A stretch of 64,000 nucleotides of DNA from Prolixibacter denitrificans (GCF_003014495.1 NZ_PYGC01000003.1:434001-498000); one strand, 5' to 3'. Positions 9,236 through 17,577 are shown, counted from the stretch's first letter. Numbers and translations are program-made. Notes: generated by a model from the sequence alone, not told the origin.

Positions 9236-9814
9236 TTACAGCTCCTCAAAATGTGTATCTGTCACCTCCTTTCCATGGTACGTTTTCGGTTGGCGACTTA
9301 GTTTCCATGACATGTACAACTCAGCTAGTCCGTAGATTAACAACAAAACTCCAATGAAAGTCAGAATGGTTTCTGCACTGCTAAAAGGATTGGCCAGCAT
9401 AACGCCTCCTGCAATTATCACTAAAACTGAGATAATAAAGTAAATCCACGACCAGCCGTATTCGTGCCGCGCATTCAGCGCTCCCATCAACTGGAAAATA
9501 CCGATAAACAGGAATCCAATTCCGAGTACAATCACAAATATTTTCACCATCGTTGCCGGAAGGGCCACAAACAGAATTCCAATGATCAGGTTGAAAACAG
9601 CCTGCGTCATGAGCATATTGCGGCCGGAAGGATTCTTGCTCCTGAGTGCAAATAACAACGACACCAATCCTCCCAACAGGATAAGCAAACCGATATATAC
9701 AACAATACTTTGCAATGTGATATTCGGCACAAACACCGCCAATCCACCGGCAATCACGGCAATAACTCCGCGGACAAGCGCACCTCTGTAACTGGTAAAC
9801 ATACGGTTCTGCAT
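9236..9814 (-). CDS. HdeD/DUF308 family membrane protein
   Basis: A 192-residue inner-membrane protein with six predicted hydrophobic segments (approximately residues 12-30, 36-55, 68-85, 88-108, 120-140, 145-165) arranged as three repeated hairpins, the DUF308 layout found in E. coli HdeD. HdeD contributes to acid resistance at high density; in Bacteroidota the role of relatives is not established. The C-terminal tail is hydrophilic. It shares the strand with the GH92 gene downstream but the 180-bp spacer leaves co-transcription open. No motif suggests enzymatic activity. Confidence 0.8.
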   Translation of the reverse strand: MQNRMFTSYRGALVRGVIAVIAGGLAVFVPNITLQSIVVYIGLLILLGGLVSLLFALRSKNPSGRNMLMTQAVFNLIIGILFVALPATMVKIFVIVLGIGFLFIGIFQLMGALNARHEYGWSWIYFIISVLVIIAGGVMLANPFSSAETILTFIGVLLLIYGLAELYMSWKLSRQPKTYHGKEVTDTHFEEL

Positions 9815-9994
9815 ACTTCACATATTTTGGTTACTAAACGCTTTTTGATTTAAAAAAATAACAATTTATTTTCACGAAGACCAATATCTACAGTAGAATC
9901 AATAAAAAGTACCCATAATTCCTTTTTAAAATTCATCTACTTTAGAAAAATTCTATATAAGTTGCCATTCGAATCTAAAATTGAAGGACAACTT

Positions 9995-10981
9995 ATGATA
10001 TCACGAAGGAAATTTTTAGCGGGTTCGGTAGTAGCAACGTCCGGATTACTTCTCAACCAGAAGGTTTCCGCTGCAGCGGAAAAAGTGGCTCCCACAACAC
10101 CGTTGAAAGGAAAACCCATCATCATTTCAACATGGCGACACGGCTTGCCGGCCAATGAAGTGGCAGCTAAAATCCTGGTAGAAGGTGGTCGTTCGCTGGA
10201 TGCTGTAGAAGCGGGTGCGCGTGTTCCCGAAGCCGATCCGAACATCATGACAGTTGGTTTGGGTGGTTATCCCGATCGTGACGGCTATGTTACGCTGGAT
10301 GCCTGCATCATGGATGAAAAAGGCAATGCCGGTTCGGTTACGTTTCTGCAAGACATTGTACATCCTGTTTCGGTGGCCCGGAAAGTGATGGAAGATACGC
10401 CTCACGTGATGCTTTCGGGCGAAGGCGCTCTTCAGTTTGCACTGGAGAAAGGATTCAAAAAACAAAATCTTCTTACCGATAAAGCGAAGGAAGCCTGGGA
10501 AGAGTGGAAAAAGAAATCGAAATACGAGCCGGTCATTAACATCGAGAACCACGATACCATATCCATGCTGGCCATTGATGCCAACGGCGACCTTTCCGGA
10601 GCCTGCACCACCAGTGGAGCAGCATTCAAGATGCATGGCCGCGTAGGCGATTCACCCATCATCGGAGCCGGTCTGTTCTGCGACAACGAAGTGGGTGGAG
10701 CTGCCTCGACCGGTATGGGCGAACTGGTCATGAAAACCGTCGGTAGTTTTCTTGTAGTGGAACTGATGCGAAACGGGATGAGTCCTCAAAAGGCATGTGA
10801 AGAAGCCGTCCACCGAATCGCGAAAAAGATTCCGGGATACCAGAAGTTCCAAATCGGGTACATCGCCATTAACAAAGCAGGCGAAACAGGAGCCTATTGC
10901 ATTCATCCGGGTTTCAACTATGCCTTGTGGAAAGATGGGCAAAACACCCTGACCGATGCAGAAAGTCTTTTTAAAAAATAA
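9995..10981 (+). CDS. N4-(beta-N-acetylglucosaminyl)-L-asparaginase, Tat-exported
   Basis: An Ntn-hydrolase of the aspartylglucosaminidase family (328 residues from the ATG at 9995). The N-terminus is a twin-arginine signal (SRRKFLAG then a hydrophobic stretch and an Ala cleavage region near residue 26), so it is exported folded. The autocatalytic site is HDTISM, with T188 as the predicted nucleophile that becomes the N-terminus of the beta subunit; STGMGE near 250 and the preceding GGAA contribute the oxyanion/substrate pocket. The enzyme cleaves the GlcNAc-Asn bond left after N-glycoprotein breakdown. I prefer 9995 over an in-frame TTG at 9962 because it places the RR motif at residues 4-5 and has AAGGACA upstream. 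Lying next to a GH92 mannosidase gene, it suggests N-glycoprotein catabolism. Confidence 0.9.
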   Translation: MISRRKFLAGSVVATSGLLLNQKVSAAAEKVAPTTPLKGKPIIISTWRHGLPANEVAAKILVEGGRSLDAVEAGARVPEADPNIMTVGLGGYPDRDGYVTLDACIMDEKGNAGSVTFLQDIVHPVSVARKVMEDTPHVMLSGEGALQFALEKGFKKQNLLTDKAKEAWEEWKKKSKYEPVINIENHDTISMLAIDANGDLSGACTTSGAAFKMHGRVGDSPIIGAGLFCDNEVGGAASTGMGELVMKTVGSFLVVELMRNGMSPQKACEEAVHRIAKKIPGYQKFQIGYIAINKAGETGAYCIHPGFNYALWKDGQNTLTDAESLFKK

Positions 10982-10987
10982 AAAATT

Positions 10988-11021
10988 AGCGGCACTGTAT
11001 GCTCATCCAGTGCCGCTTTTG
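10988..11021. terminator. Rho-independent terminator between convergent genes
   Basis: A 10-bp stem AGCGGCACTG (10988-10997) with its complement at 11008-11017 and a 10-nt loop, followed by TTTTGTT. It ends the asparaginase gene; the minus-strand reading is followed by TAATTTTT and can also serve the convergent hydrolase gene. Confidence 0.85.
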
Positions 11022-11048
11022 TTACTGCAATAAACGTATATAAACGGG

Positions 11049-12143
11049 TTAACTCAGGGTCTTTAATAAATTCCAGTGATTGTCCTTCATTCCATTATAA
11101 TCGAATATGGCGATGCCGGCAGCCCCATTCTTTTTTGCAAAATGAATGGCACTTTCCATTTCTGCATCTGTTTTAAAAGCCGGTAGAAAAAGACCGGAAA
11201 TTAACTCTGCATTTCCTTTCAAATCACGTACACCTTTTCGCGTGGCTTTCCCCACCCAACGTGCATCTTCATTATAGAAATTATTATAAATCATTGGGAA
11301 GAACATATCCAGATTCCAATCGTTCCACGACTGCCGGCAAATGGTACGAGCCAAATCCGGATAAGGAAAAACGGCTGCCGAAATCTTTTTCCCCTCCTGA
11401 TGCACTTTTTCTGTCAACCGATTCACCAGGCGGGTTATTCTATCGTAACGGAACTGCCGCCAGTCTTTGCTCTTCGTCGGATCTTCCATCTCGTCCAAAT
11501 CCTGGCCGTACTCATCTTTGAACTTTTGCTTGCAGGTATCGCAATAGCAGTAATCATACTCCGGGAATTCGTGATCCTGAACCAAATTGTATTTGGGCTG
11601 CAAACCGATCGGCAGAATTACATCCGGGTAACGGATATAATCGAGATGAACTGCGTCGACGCCATCAATTGCTGCCCGTGCCATCACCTGACTTTCGATA
11701 TACTGATAAACCGCTTCCTGAGAAGGACACAGCCACTGGTAGTAATCAACGTACGGCCGTTTTTCCAGGCATGAATATCCTTCGCGGCTTACCTGGTACC
11801 ATTCCGGATGTTTCTGCGCTTCCTTATCTCCGGGATGATTCATCGTTACATACCAAGCATGAAGCTGAAGTCCCAGCGACTTGGTAATCGGAGCTAGTCG
11901 TTCGAAATACTCCAAATCACCATTGGAACACACACCATCAAAACCATATTCCTTGATTTTAGCATAAGTGTCCTTGATCTGCTCGTCAGTCCAGTCACTC
12001 TTGCCTCCAATCCAAAGCCAAAGCTGATTTCCGTCTGCTTTCCTATGCTTAGGTTCAAAATTCCCGGCCAGCAATTGGTTACCCGAAAAGGTGACACCAG
12101 CTGCTACAGCCCCGATGGTTTTCAGAAAAGTTCGTTTGTCCAT
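11049..12143 (-). CDS. GHL10-like (family 10-like) glycosyl hydrolase, exported
   Basis: A 364-residue protein with a Tat-like signal (KRTFLKTIGAVAAGVTFSG). The mature part resembles hypothetical glycosidase family 10-like (GHL10) TIM barrels: a WIGG...DGVCSNGD start, the hallmark VDAVHLDYIRYPD near residues 160-172, a CYCDTC cysteine cluster in a loop near 200, and late strands MFFPMIYNNFY and GIAIFDYNG. In this family the Asp of the HLDYIRYP strand is thought to be catalytic; true substrates are largely unknown. It follows a CBM9-like gene by 17 bases on the same strand, so the pair is one operon and likely acts on one extracellular or periplasmic polysaccharide. Confidence 0.75.
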   Translation of the reverse strand: MDKRTFLKTIGAVAAGVTFSGNQLLAGNFEPKHRKADGNQLWLWIGGKSDWTDEQIKDTYAKIKEYGFDGVCSNGDLEYFERLAPITKSLGLQLHAWYVTMNHPGDKEAQKHPEWYQVSREGYSCLEKRPYVDYYQWLCPSQEAVYQYIESQVMARAAIDGVDAVHLDYIRYPDVILPIGLQPKYNLVQDHEFPEYDYCYCDTCKQKFKDEYGQDLDEMEDPTKSKDWRQFRYDRITRLVNRLTEKVHQEGKKISAAVFPYPDLARTICRQSWNDWNLDMFFPMIYNNFYNEDARWVGKATRKGVRDLKGNAELISGLFLPAFKTDAEMESAIHFAKKNGAAGIAIFDYNGMKDNHWNLLKTLS

Positions 12144-12160
12144 AGTTTATCGTTGGTTGG

Positions 12161-13288
12161 TTAATTGTCACTCCATGTTCTTCCTTCCTGGTTAATGTGC
12201 CAATTCTTTCCCGAAAAGGGTGATTGAATAATCGCTTCGTACATTTCGGGAGTCCTATATATTTTCACATTTAAAGAATCGGGCACTTCCCGAAGATCTG
12301 CAAGCTGGTTGACATCTGATGCATAACGATGATTGGTTGAGACATACCGTCGTTGCGCATAGTAAACCTGTCGCAAAGCCCATTTTACATCTTCATCACG
12401 GTTCCATTTGAAGGACGTTTTCCCTCCTCCGGAAGGAATATCCGAAAACTGCACAAAGCCCCACATTTCCGGCAGGTGCATATTAACTACTCCCTGTGGC
12501 GACCACACCCAATTATCTTCCGGGTACGAAAAACCTGTTGCCGGATTTATTTTCTTATGATATTTTCCATTAACTTTTTCAATCTGCCATTCCACGCGCG
12601 AGAAATTGACCCGCCATTGCACACCGCCAGCCGGCTTGCTTTTCAATTCGGCGTAAGCACTTAAAGGGAAAGCAATTTCGACTGTCCATTTTTTATCCCT
12701 ATCAAACGGATTGTTCAATGTTCCGTCTACCGAAACGGCCGAAACGAGGCCTTTCAAATCGTAGTTATTTAGTACAAAATTCCGATCGCGGTACGGCTGT
12801 TCCAGCAGCAAATCCCAAACTGTATTGAGCGCATTCATTTCATACTCGGTGTAGTTGTGCGTGTCGCCATCCGGGTCGATGAATACCTCGAAATCATTAT
12901 CATGAAAAATCACGGCATCCCGCTGTTTGATTGTTGCCCAGACGTCGGGTTCTTCTATCTCGGCTGCCACGTAAAAGAACTTGTCATCCCAAAGCATTTT
13001 GGCCCGGGTACGAAACCGTGGTACCGGCCGTGAACCACCTTCAATATCCTGAAAATCGTCCGTCCATTTGGCATGCTGCCAGGCTTCCTCATTCAGTTTT
13101 CCATCGATTACAATGGGCTCTGACGCACGATAGCAAACATATTCCTTAGGATGAAACGAACGAACAGGACTCATGAGCCGGCTTTTTCGCTCCTCTCTTG
13201 ATTTGTTTCCGGCCAAAACATTACTGACGATGAGCAAAATCATCCCCACTCCTACCACATATCGAATCACCTTGATGTCACTGTCCAT
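12161..13288 (-). CDS. CBM9-like carbohydrate-binding protein
   Basis: A 375-residue exported protein. The ATG at 13288 is preferred (AGGTGAG upstream) over an in-frame TTG at 13336; it gives a short charged N-terminus and hydrophobic signal segment VGVGMILLIVSNVLAG. The mature domain starts YRASEPIVIDGKLNEEAW and continues with LWDDKFFYVAAEIEEPDVWA and DNDFEVFIDPDGD, the signature of CBM9-like beta-sandwich proteins common in Bacteroidota polysaccharide loci. About 60 C-terminal residues with RDEDVKWALRQVYYAQRRY are a helical extension often seen in these proteins. It is the promoter-proximal gene of a two-gene unit with the GHL10-like hydrolase, for which it could present or bind substrate. 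Confidence 0.8.
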   Translation of the reverse strand: MDSDIKVIRYVVGVGMILLIVSNVLAGNKSREERKSRLMSPVRSFHPKEYVCYRASEPIVIDGKLNEEAWQHAKWTDDFQDIEGGSRPVPRFRTRAKMLWDDKFFYVAAEIEEPDVWATIKQRDAVIFHDNDFEVFIDPDGDTHNYTEYEMNALNTVWDLLLEQPYRDRNFVLNNYDLKGLVSAVSVDGTLNNPFDRDKKWTVEIAFPLSAYAELKSKPAGGVQWRVNFSRVEWQIEKVNGKYHKKINPATGFSYPEDNWVWSPQGVVNMHLPEMWGFVQFSDIPSGGGKTSFKWNRDEDVKWALRQVYYAQRRYVSTNHRYASDVNQLADLREVPDSLNVKIYRTPEMYEAIIQSPFSGKNWHINQEGRTWSDN

Positions 13289-13589
13289 ACCAAATATTCT
13301 CACCTGTTTTCTGGAAAATGGTTCATATTCACTCAAATTTACGTCAGGATTTTAATGAAATGGAAACTTTTAAAAAGTTTAATTGCAAGAATATTTACTT
13401 CTTTAATTTTAATAAGAAGTATTGTTTATTTCCACCCGTGAGATGAAGGATTAAAACGACGTTTTTCGTAACTTATAAGTTGCGTTCCTTAATTCTTTCA
13501 ATTAATTCATAATTAGTGTTATAAATCAAAAACATGGCATGTCATTTGGAATATAAACGAAAGAACATGATGAATTAAAAACTTACATA
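13289..13589. other. Divergent intergenic region with two perfect inverted repeats
   Basis: Contains no gene. Positions 13364-13380 form AAACTTTT-A-AAAAGTTT, a perfect 8+1+8 inverted repeat about 76 bases upstream of the CBM9-like start. Positions 13470-13481 form the 12-base palindrome AACTTATAAGTT. Either could be an operator for the divergent genes; neither was recognised as a known site, and both are AT-rich so chance is possible. Confidence 0.4.
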
Positions 13590-14108
13590 ATGATGAAAGG
13601 AAGAATCGTAGCATTATTGATGACATTAGCGTTGCTTGGAGCATCGGTTTATGCAGCAGAGAATCCTTCGAAACAGGATAAAAAGCAAAAACAGAAACAG
13701 CAAACAGAAAAGCTGGTGAACTCAAAACATTTTCAGTTTATTGCCAGACAAGCCATGCCTCTCGGCGGCAGAACCATGGACCTGACGACTAATCCCAATT
13801 TTGTCAGGTTTTATCCCGACAGTATTCAGGCAGATATGCCGTTCTTTGGACGAGCTTACAACGTGCCTTATGGTGGATCGGGAGGAATAAAATTTGACGG
13901 TAAGCCCAAAAAATTTACTATCACACCACAGAAAAAGGGCAAAGGATACCTGGTAGAGGCAACCGTTAACGATATAAGCGATAGTTATTCGATGACACTT
14001 TCGGTAAGCAACAATGGTTACGGTACGCTTACCATAAACAGCAACAACCGCAATTCAATCAGTTATTACGGACATATCAGTGCGCTGGAAAATAAGGAGA
14101 GCGAGTAG
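13590..14108 (+). CDS. DUF4251 domain exported protein
   Basis: A 172-residue protein with a clear signal peptide (residues 1-22, cleavage after VYA). A Lys/Gln-rich linker (30-42) leads to a DUF4251 domain: FQFIARQAMPLGGRTMDLTTNPNF...PDSIQADMPFFGRAY, GGIKFDGKP and a C-terminal run of beta strands ending in YYGHI. DUF4251 proteins are small Bacteroidota envelope proteins of unknown function, usually one domain after a signal. A second ATG follows immediately at 13593. It is monocistronic with its own terminator. Confidence 0.8.
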   Translation: MMKGRIVALLMTLALLGASVYAAENPSKQDKKQKQKQQTEKLVNSKHFQFIARQAMPLGGRTMDLTTNPNFVRFYPDSIQADMPFFGRAYNVPYGGSGGIKFDGKPKKFTITPQKKGKGYLVEATVNDISDSYSMTLSVSNNGYGTLTINSNNRNSISYYGHISALENKESE

Positions 14109-14129
14109 CCCCTTGAAACAGGTAACCTA

Positions 14130-14170
14130 ATGGGCCGCGAAGAAATGTCGCTTCTTTACGGCCCATTTTT
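14130..14170 (+). terminator. Rho-independent terminator of the DUF4251 gene
   Basis: AATGGGCCG at 14129-14137 pairs with CGGCCCATT; the stem continues with GAAGAA/TTCTTT-type pairs around one mismatch and a short loop, and ends in ATTTTT. Confidence 0.75.
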
Positions 14171-14195
14171 CATGCTGTTTGTTAAAAAAAGAAGC

Positions 14196-14225
14196 TTGCG
14201 GTAAGCCAAATGTTTCCTAACTTTG
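14196..14225 (+). promoter_or_regulatory. Bacteroidota-type promoter of the que operon
   Basis: TTG at 14196-14198 and TAACTTTG at 14218-14225, spaced 19 nt, match the Bacteroidota consensus closely. Predicted transcription start near 14231, about 14 nt before the preQ1 aptamer, which places the riboswitch at the very 5' end of the mRNA. Confidence 0.7.
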
Positions 14226-14244
14226 CGACGTTGATTACGTCAGC

Positions 14245-14284
14245 AGACAGTTCGAAACCATCCTGTCTATAAACAAAACTAGGG
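14245..14284 (+). promoter_or_regulatory. preQ1-I riboswitch aptamer
   Basis: A 6-bp stem AGACAG (14245-14250) with CTGTCT (14263-14268) closes a 12-nt loop that begins TTC, and is followed by an A-rich tail ATAAACAAAACTAGG. This is the preQ1-I pseudoknot layout: loop CC (14258-14259) can pair with tail GG (14282-14283), as in the known aptamers, and the tail is nearly identical to the Bacillus type. It lies in the predicted 5' leader of queC-D-E-F, whose product is preQ1. The expression platform is not obvious: I see only weak hairpins between 14285 and 14418 and no clear terminator, so translational control or a weak terminator are both possible. Confidence 0.85.
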
Positions 14285-14418
14285 CCCATCGAGAGAGAAG
14301 ATTTTCCCCTCCCTCTTCGAACTTTATGTTCGGATGTTACCTCGTATGTTTATTGCTTTTTCAGGAATACGGTTTCTCACTTCTGATGATTTTGGAAATA
14401 TCTTATTTGTATCAGAAT

Positions 14419-15090
14419 ATGAAAAAAGCAATTGTCCTTTTATCCGGCGGCCTTGATTCATCGGTAGCTTTACACCTGGCCAAATCAAAGGGATTTGATG
14501 TTTATGCGCTTTCGTTCGACTATGGCCAGCGCCACGAACGTGAGTTGCAAAGTGCCCGCGAAACAGCCCAAAGTGCCGGGGTAAAAGAACATCACATTGT
14601 CAATATGCGACTGGATTTATGGGGAGGCTCTGCGCTGACCGATCAATCCATCGAAGTTGAAAACGGCGACGTTACCCGCACCGATATTCCGGTTACTTAT
14701 GTTCCGGCCCGGAACATGGTCTTTTTGTCGGTTGCAGCATCGTACGCCGAAGCTATTGGCGCCCGTGATATTTTTATCGGGGTTAGCCAGGTGGATTATT
14801 CCGGTTACGTCGACTGCCGCCAGGAATTCATCGATGCTATGGAAGCCGCCATTAATAAAGGGACGGTTTGCGGTGCCGAGATGGACGATCCCATTCATGT
14901 ACATGCTCCGTTTATCGACAAAACCAAAGCTGACGAAATCCGTCTCGGAATGGAATTGGGAGTTGATTTTGGCCTCACCTGGTCATGCTACCGGGGTGGC
15001 GAAAAACCGTGTGGAACGTGTGACAGCTGTCTGCTTCGCGCGAAAGCATTCGAAGAAGCCGGCTATACCGATCCGTTGTTGGAAAAATAA
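14419..15090 (+). CDS. queC: 7-cyano-7-deazaguanine (preQ0) synthase QueC
   Basis: A 223-residue QueC, the ATP-dependent enzyme converting 7-carboxy-7-deazaguanine and ammonia to preQ0. The PP-loop is LSGGLDSSV at residues 8-16; the C-terminal zinc site is [15 protein letters not shown], four cysteines. The ATG at 14419 is chosen because it starts directly at the family N-terminus ([11 protein letters not shown]); an upstream in-frame ATG at 14326 would add 31 residues with no family match. First gene of queC-queD-queE-queF behind a preQ1-I riboswitch. Confidence 0.97.
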   Translation: MKKAIVLLSGGLDSSVALHLAKSKGFDVYALSFDYGQRHERELQSARETAQSAGVKEHHIVNMRLDLWGGSALTDQSIEVENGDVTRTDIPVTYVPARNMVFLSVAASYAEAIGARDIFIGVSQVDYSGYVDCRQEFIDAMEAAINKGTVCGAEMDDPIHVHAPFIDKTKADEIRLGMELGVDFGLTWSCYRGGEKPCGTCDSCLLRAKAFEEAGYTDPLLEK

Positions 15091-15104
15091 AAAAGCAGAG
15101 AGAG

Positions 15105-15677
15105 ATGATTATCAGAAAAAAATTCCGGTTCGAAGGAGCCCATATTGTGCGCAATTGTTCATCGAAGTTGTGCCGCGAAAACATTCATGGCCATTCGTAT
15201 GAAGTAGAAGTATTCATTAAATCGAACAAGCTGGACAAAGGATTTATGGTTCTCGATTTCATCCTGCTGAGTAAGGTGGGTGAATTCATCAACAGTTTCG
15301 ATCACGCCTACTCGCTTTGGCAGGGAGAAAAGCCGGAAATCAAGGATGCCGTGTATCAAATCAACCAGAGAGTTGCTGAGATTCCTGTTTCGCCTTCGGC
15401 GGAAGGCTATGCTTTGATGTTTTTGTACGTGATTGACAAAATCATTCGAAACACTGAACGAAAAAACGGTGAAGGTGATATTCAGCTTCAATCGGTACGG
15501 GTTCACGAAACACAGACCGGTTATGCCGAAGCATTCACTGAAGATTTCGCACTGGTTGATTTTACGCTGGATGACATCAAGCTGAGTGAAGGCATCAGAA
15601 CCGAATGGGACGACATGGATTGGTGGGAGGAATTGAAACAACAGAAAATTTTCAAAAACACTCATCTCGAAAATTAA
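15105..15677 (+). CDS. queD: 6-carboxy-tetrahydropterin synthase QueD-like
   Basis: A 190-residue PTPS/QueD family protein, longer than the usual 120-140. It shows FEGAHIV (zinc His13), CRENIHGHSYEVEV (C23 and zinc His28, His30), FDHAYSL and VHETQTGYAEA, the usual Zn and active-site segments. QueD converts 7,8-dihydroneopterin triphosphate to 6-carboxy-tetrahydropterin. The spacing C-x4-HGH is one residue longer than in E. coli QueD. The extra C-terminal stretch from about 150 (ending in WDDMDWWEELKQQ) is acidic and Trp-rich. It starts 14 bases after queC and ends 6 bases before queE. Confidence 0.9.
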   Translation: MIIRKKFRFEGAHIVRNCSSKLCRENIHGHSYEVEVFIKSNKLDKGFMVLDFILLSKVGEFINSFDHAYSLWQGEKPEIKDAVYQINQRVAEIPVSPSAEGYALMFLYVIDKIIRNTERKNGEGDIQLQSVRVHETQTGYAEAFTEDFALVDFTLDDIKLSEGIRTEWDDMDWWEELKQQKIFKNTHLEN

Positions 15678-15683
15678 TTTCGC

Positions 15684-16553
15684 ATGGCTGCGTCACTTCT
15701 TTTGGTCAATAACGGCATTTTCCCAATTACCCGGGATGCTGAAGGCAAGTTACTGACAGATGTGCCGGCCACCGGTCTGCAACATCCGGGAACCATACAG
15801 GGTGAAGGGAAATTGGTGGGCACGGCCTCGCTTTTCATTCGTTTATCGGGATGCAACCTCCGCTGCATGTGGAATATTCCGGGAGGCGGAGTAAGCGCTT
15901 GCGATACGCCGGACTCCTCGTTCGACGTGAGCAAAAACCAGCTGTGGAAAGTTGACGAAATCATCGAAACGGTAAGGCACAACCTGGGCGATATGTGCCA
16001 TGTCGTGATTACTGGTGGAGAACCGACCATTCAGCATCGTTCCCTCAAAGAACTTTGCCGTCGGCTAAAAGAAGAATTTGACGTTCTCATTACCATCGAA
16101 ACCAACGGCACCCTGTTCGATGAAGAGCTGGCCCGTCATATCGACCTGTTCAGTATTTCGCCAAAGCTCAGCGATTCGCTGGTGACCGAAGAGAAGCTGA
16201 AGCAGCTTCCTCAACAACTGGCTGAAAAAGTAGCTGCAGCTCCTTCTCAGAAAACACCATGCCCGGACGTCATTCAGCAGTACATCGATGTGTGCCTGAA
16301 TTCCAATGGAGAAAAGGATTTCCAACTGAAGTTTGTGATGAGCGGATCCGAAAACACCGAATCTATTCACGAAGAAGTTCTGAATCATATTTCCGGCTGG
16401 AAACCTTCCGATATTCTGGCTATGCCGCTGGGAGGTAATCATCAGACGCTGGGGAAAACCAGCCTCCGGGTGCTCGAAACAGCCATTCAACATGGCTGGC
16501 GTTATTGTCCGCGCATTCACATCGATTTGTTTGGCGACAAACCGGGTGTTTAA
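15684..16553 (+). CDS. queE: 7-carboxy-7-deazaguanine synthase QueE with atypical cluster motif
   Basis: A 289-residue radical SAM QueE homologue (typical 200-250). Family marks: HPGTIQGEGKLVGTASLFIRLSGCN, VVITGGEPT (SAM site), and TIETNGT. QueE rearranges 6-carboxy-tetrahydropterin to 7-carboxy-7-deazaguanine with Mg and a 4Fe-4S cluster. The cluster cysteines here are C57-x3-C61-x11-C73 instead of the standard C-x3-C-x2-C: nine extra residues (WNIPGGGVSA region) are inserted before CDT. Atypical QueE spacings are known in other bacteria, so the enzyme is probably active. Operon position between queD and queF supports the assignment. Confidence 0.9.
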   Translation: MAASLLLVNNGIFPITRDAEGKLLTDVPATGLQHPGTIQGEGKLVGTASLFIRLSGCNLRCMWNIPGGGVSACDTPDSSFDVSKNQLWKVDEIIETVRHNLGDMCHVVITGGEPTIQHRSLKELCRRLKEEFDVLITIETNGTLFDEELARHIDLFSISPKLSDSLVTEEKLKQLPQQLAEKVAAAPSQKTPCPDVIQQYIDVCLNSNGEKDFQLKFVMSGSENTESIHEEVLNHISGWKPSDILAMPLGGNHQTLGKTSLRVLETAIQHGWRYCPRIHIDLFGDKPGV

Positions 16554-16582
16554 TTCCAAAATTTCCTGAGCAAACTATTACC

Positions 16583-17470
16583 ATGAAAAATACGATCTCG
16601 ACCGAAGATAAACTACTGGGCAAAAAAGTCGATTATCCAAAACAGTATGCGCCCGAAGTACTAGTTGCGGTTCCCCGCAAGGTAAACCGCGAACAATACG
16701 GTATCAGCGAACCGCCGACGGAGTTTATCGGACTGGATACCTGGCATGCTTATGAGGTCGGATTTCTAACAGAAAACGGTTTGCCTGTTACGGGTCTACT
16801 CAAGTTGGTTTATCCGTTCGATAGTCCGTTTCTGGTAGAAAGTAAGTCGCTAAAATTGTACCTGAACTCGTTCAATATGTCATCCTATGGAAATGATCCA
16901 AAATCAGGTATCGAACAGGTTACAGATATCATCAAAAAGGACCTGGAAGCGTTGCTAAAATGCGAAGTAAAGCTGGCATTTTTTGATAAAGAACCGGAAG
17001 TTGCAGCTCATGATTTTCAGGATTTCATGGTAATGGAAGAGGAGCTGGAACTGGGAAATATCCAGTTTAACGATTTCACAGAAAACCCGGAATTACTGAA
17101 ATCAGCAAAATCAAACGAGAAGCAGTTAAAACTGGCGACGCATCTTCTGCGCAGCAATTGTAAAGTGACCCACCAGCCCGACTGGGGAAGTGCTTTTGTC
17201 CACATCAAAGGAGAAACATTGCCGGAACCAACAGGATTGCTCGAATACATTGTCTCCTTCCGGAATGAAAATCATTTTCATGAAGAAATTTGTGAAATGC
17301 TGTACAAACGGCTCTGGGACAAATTCCAACCTGAAAAACTGATGGTTACCTGTATTTACACCCGCCGCGGAGGAATTGACATTTGCCCGTCGAGAGTCAG
17401 TCACCCTGAGCTTTTGCCCTCAAATCTGACTTCCCCTGAGAAACTTTCGTCTAAATTACTGAGGCAATAA
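16583..17470 (+). CDS. queF: NADPH-dependent 7-cyano-7-deazaguanine reductase QueF
   Basis: A 295-residue type II QueF (two tandem T-fold halves; unimodular type is about 160). It reduces the nitrile of preQ0 to the aminomethyl of preQ1. Landmarks: ESKSLKLYLNSFN at 86-98 (the QueF motif that binds NADPH), and SNCKVTHQPDWGS with C193 as the thioimide-forming nucleophile. Start at 16583 is chosen because it lies after the queE stop and gives a normal N-terminus; an earlier in-frame ATG at 16505 is inside queE. Last gene of the operon, so the locus encodes every step from dihydroneopterin triphosphate to preQ1 and its own feedback sensor. Confidence 0.95.
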   Translation: MKNTISTEDKLLGKKVDYPKQYAPEVLVAVPRKVNREQYGISEPPTEFIGLDTWHAYEVGFLTENGLPVTGLLKLVYPFDSPFLVESKSLKLYLNSFNMSSYGNDPKSGIEQVTDIIKKDLEALLKCEVKLAFFDKEPEVAAHDFQDFMVMEEELELGNIQFNDFTENPELLKSAKSNEKQLKLATHLLRSNCKVTHQPDWGSAFVHIKGETLPEPTGLLEYIVSFRNENHFHEEICEMLYKRLWDKFQPEKLMVTCIYTRRGGIDICPSRVSHPELLPSNLTSPEKLSSKLLRQ

Positions 17471-17528
17471 TCTCAATATTTTAAGGTATTTCAACGTAAG
17501 GGAAGGCTATCTATTCTAAATCAACATA

Positions 17529-17559
17529 TTGACATCTTGTACATAATCTCATATCTTTA
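17529..17559 (+). promoter_or_regulatory. Candidate promoter of the giant gene pair
   Basis: TTG at 17529-17531 and TATCTTTA at 17552-17559, spaced 20 nt, differ from the Bacteroidota consensus only in the last base. The start codon follows at 17578, leaving a very short leader. No terminator is visible between queF and this site. Confidence 0.45.
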
Positions 17560-17577
17560 ATTGAAATAATTACAGAT

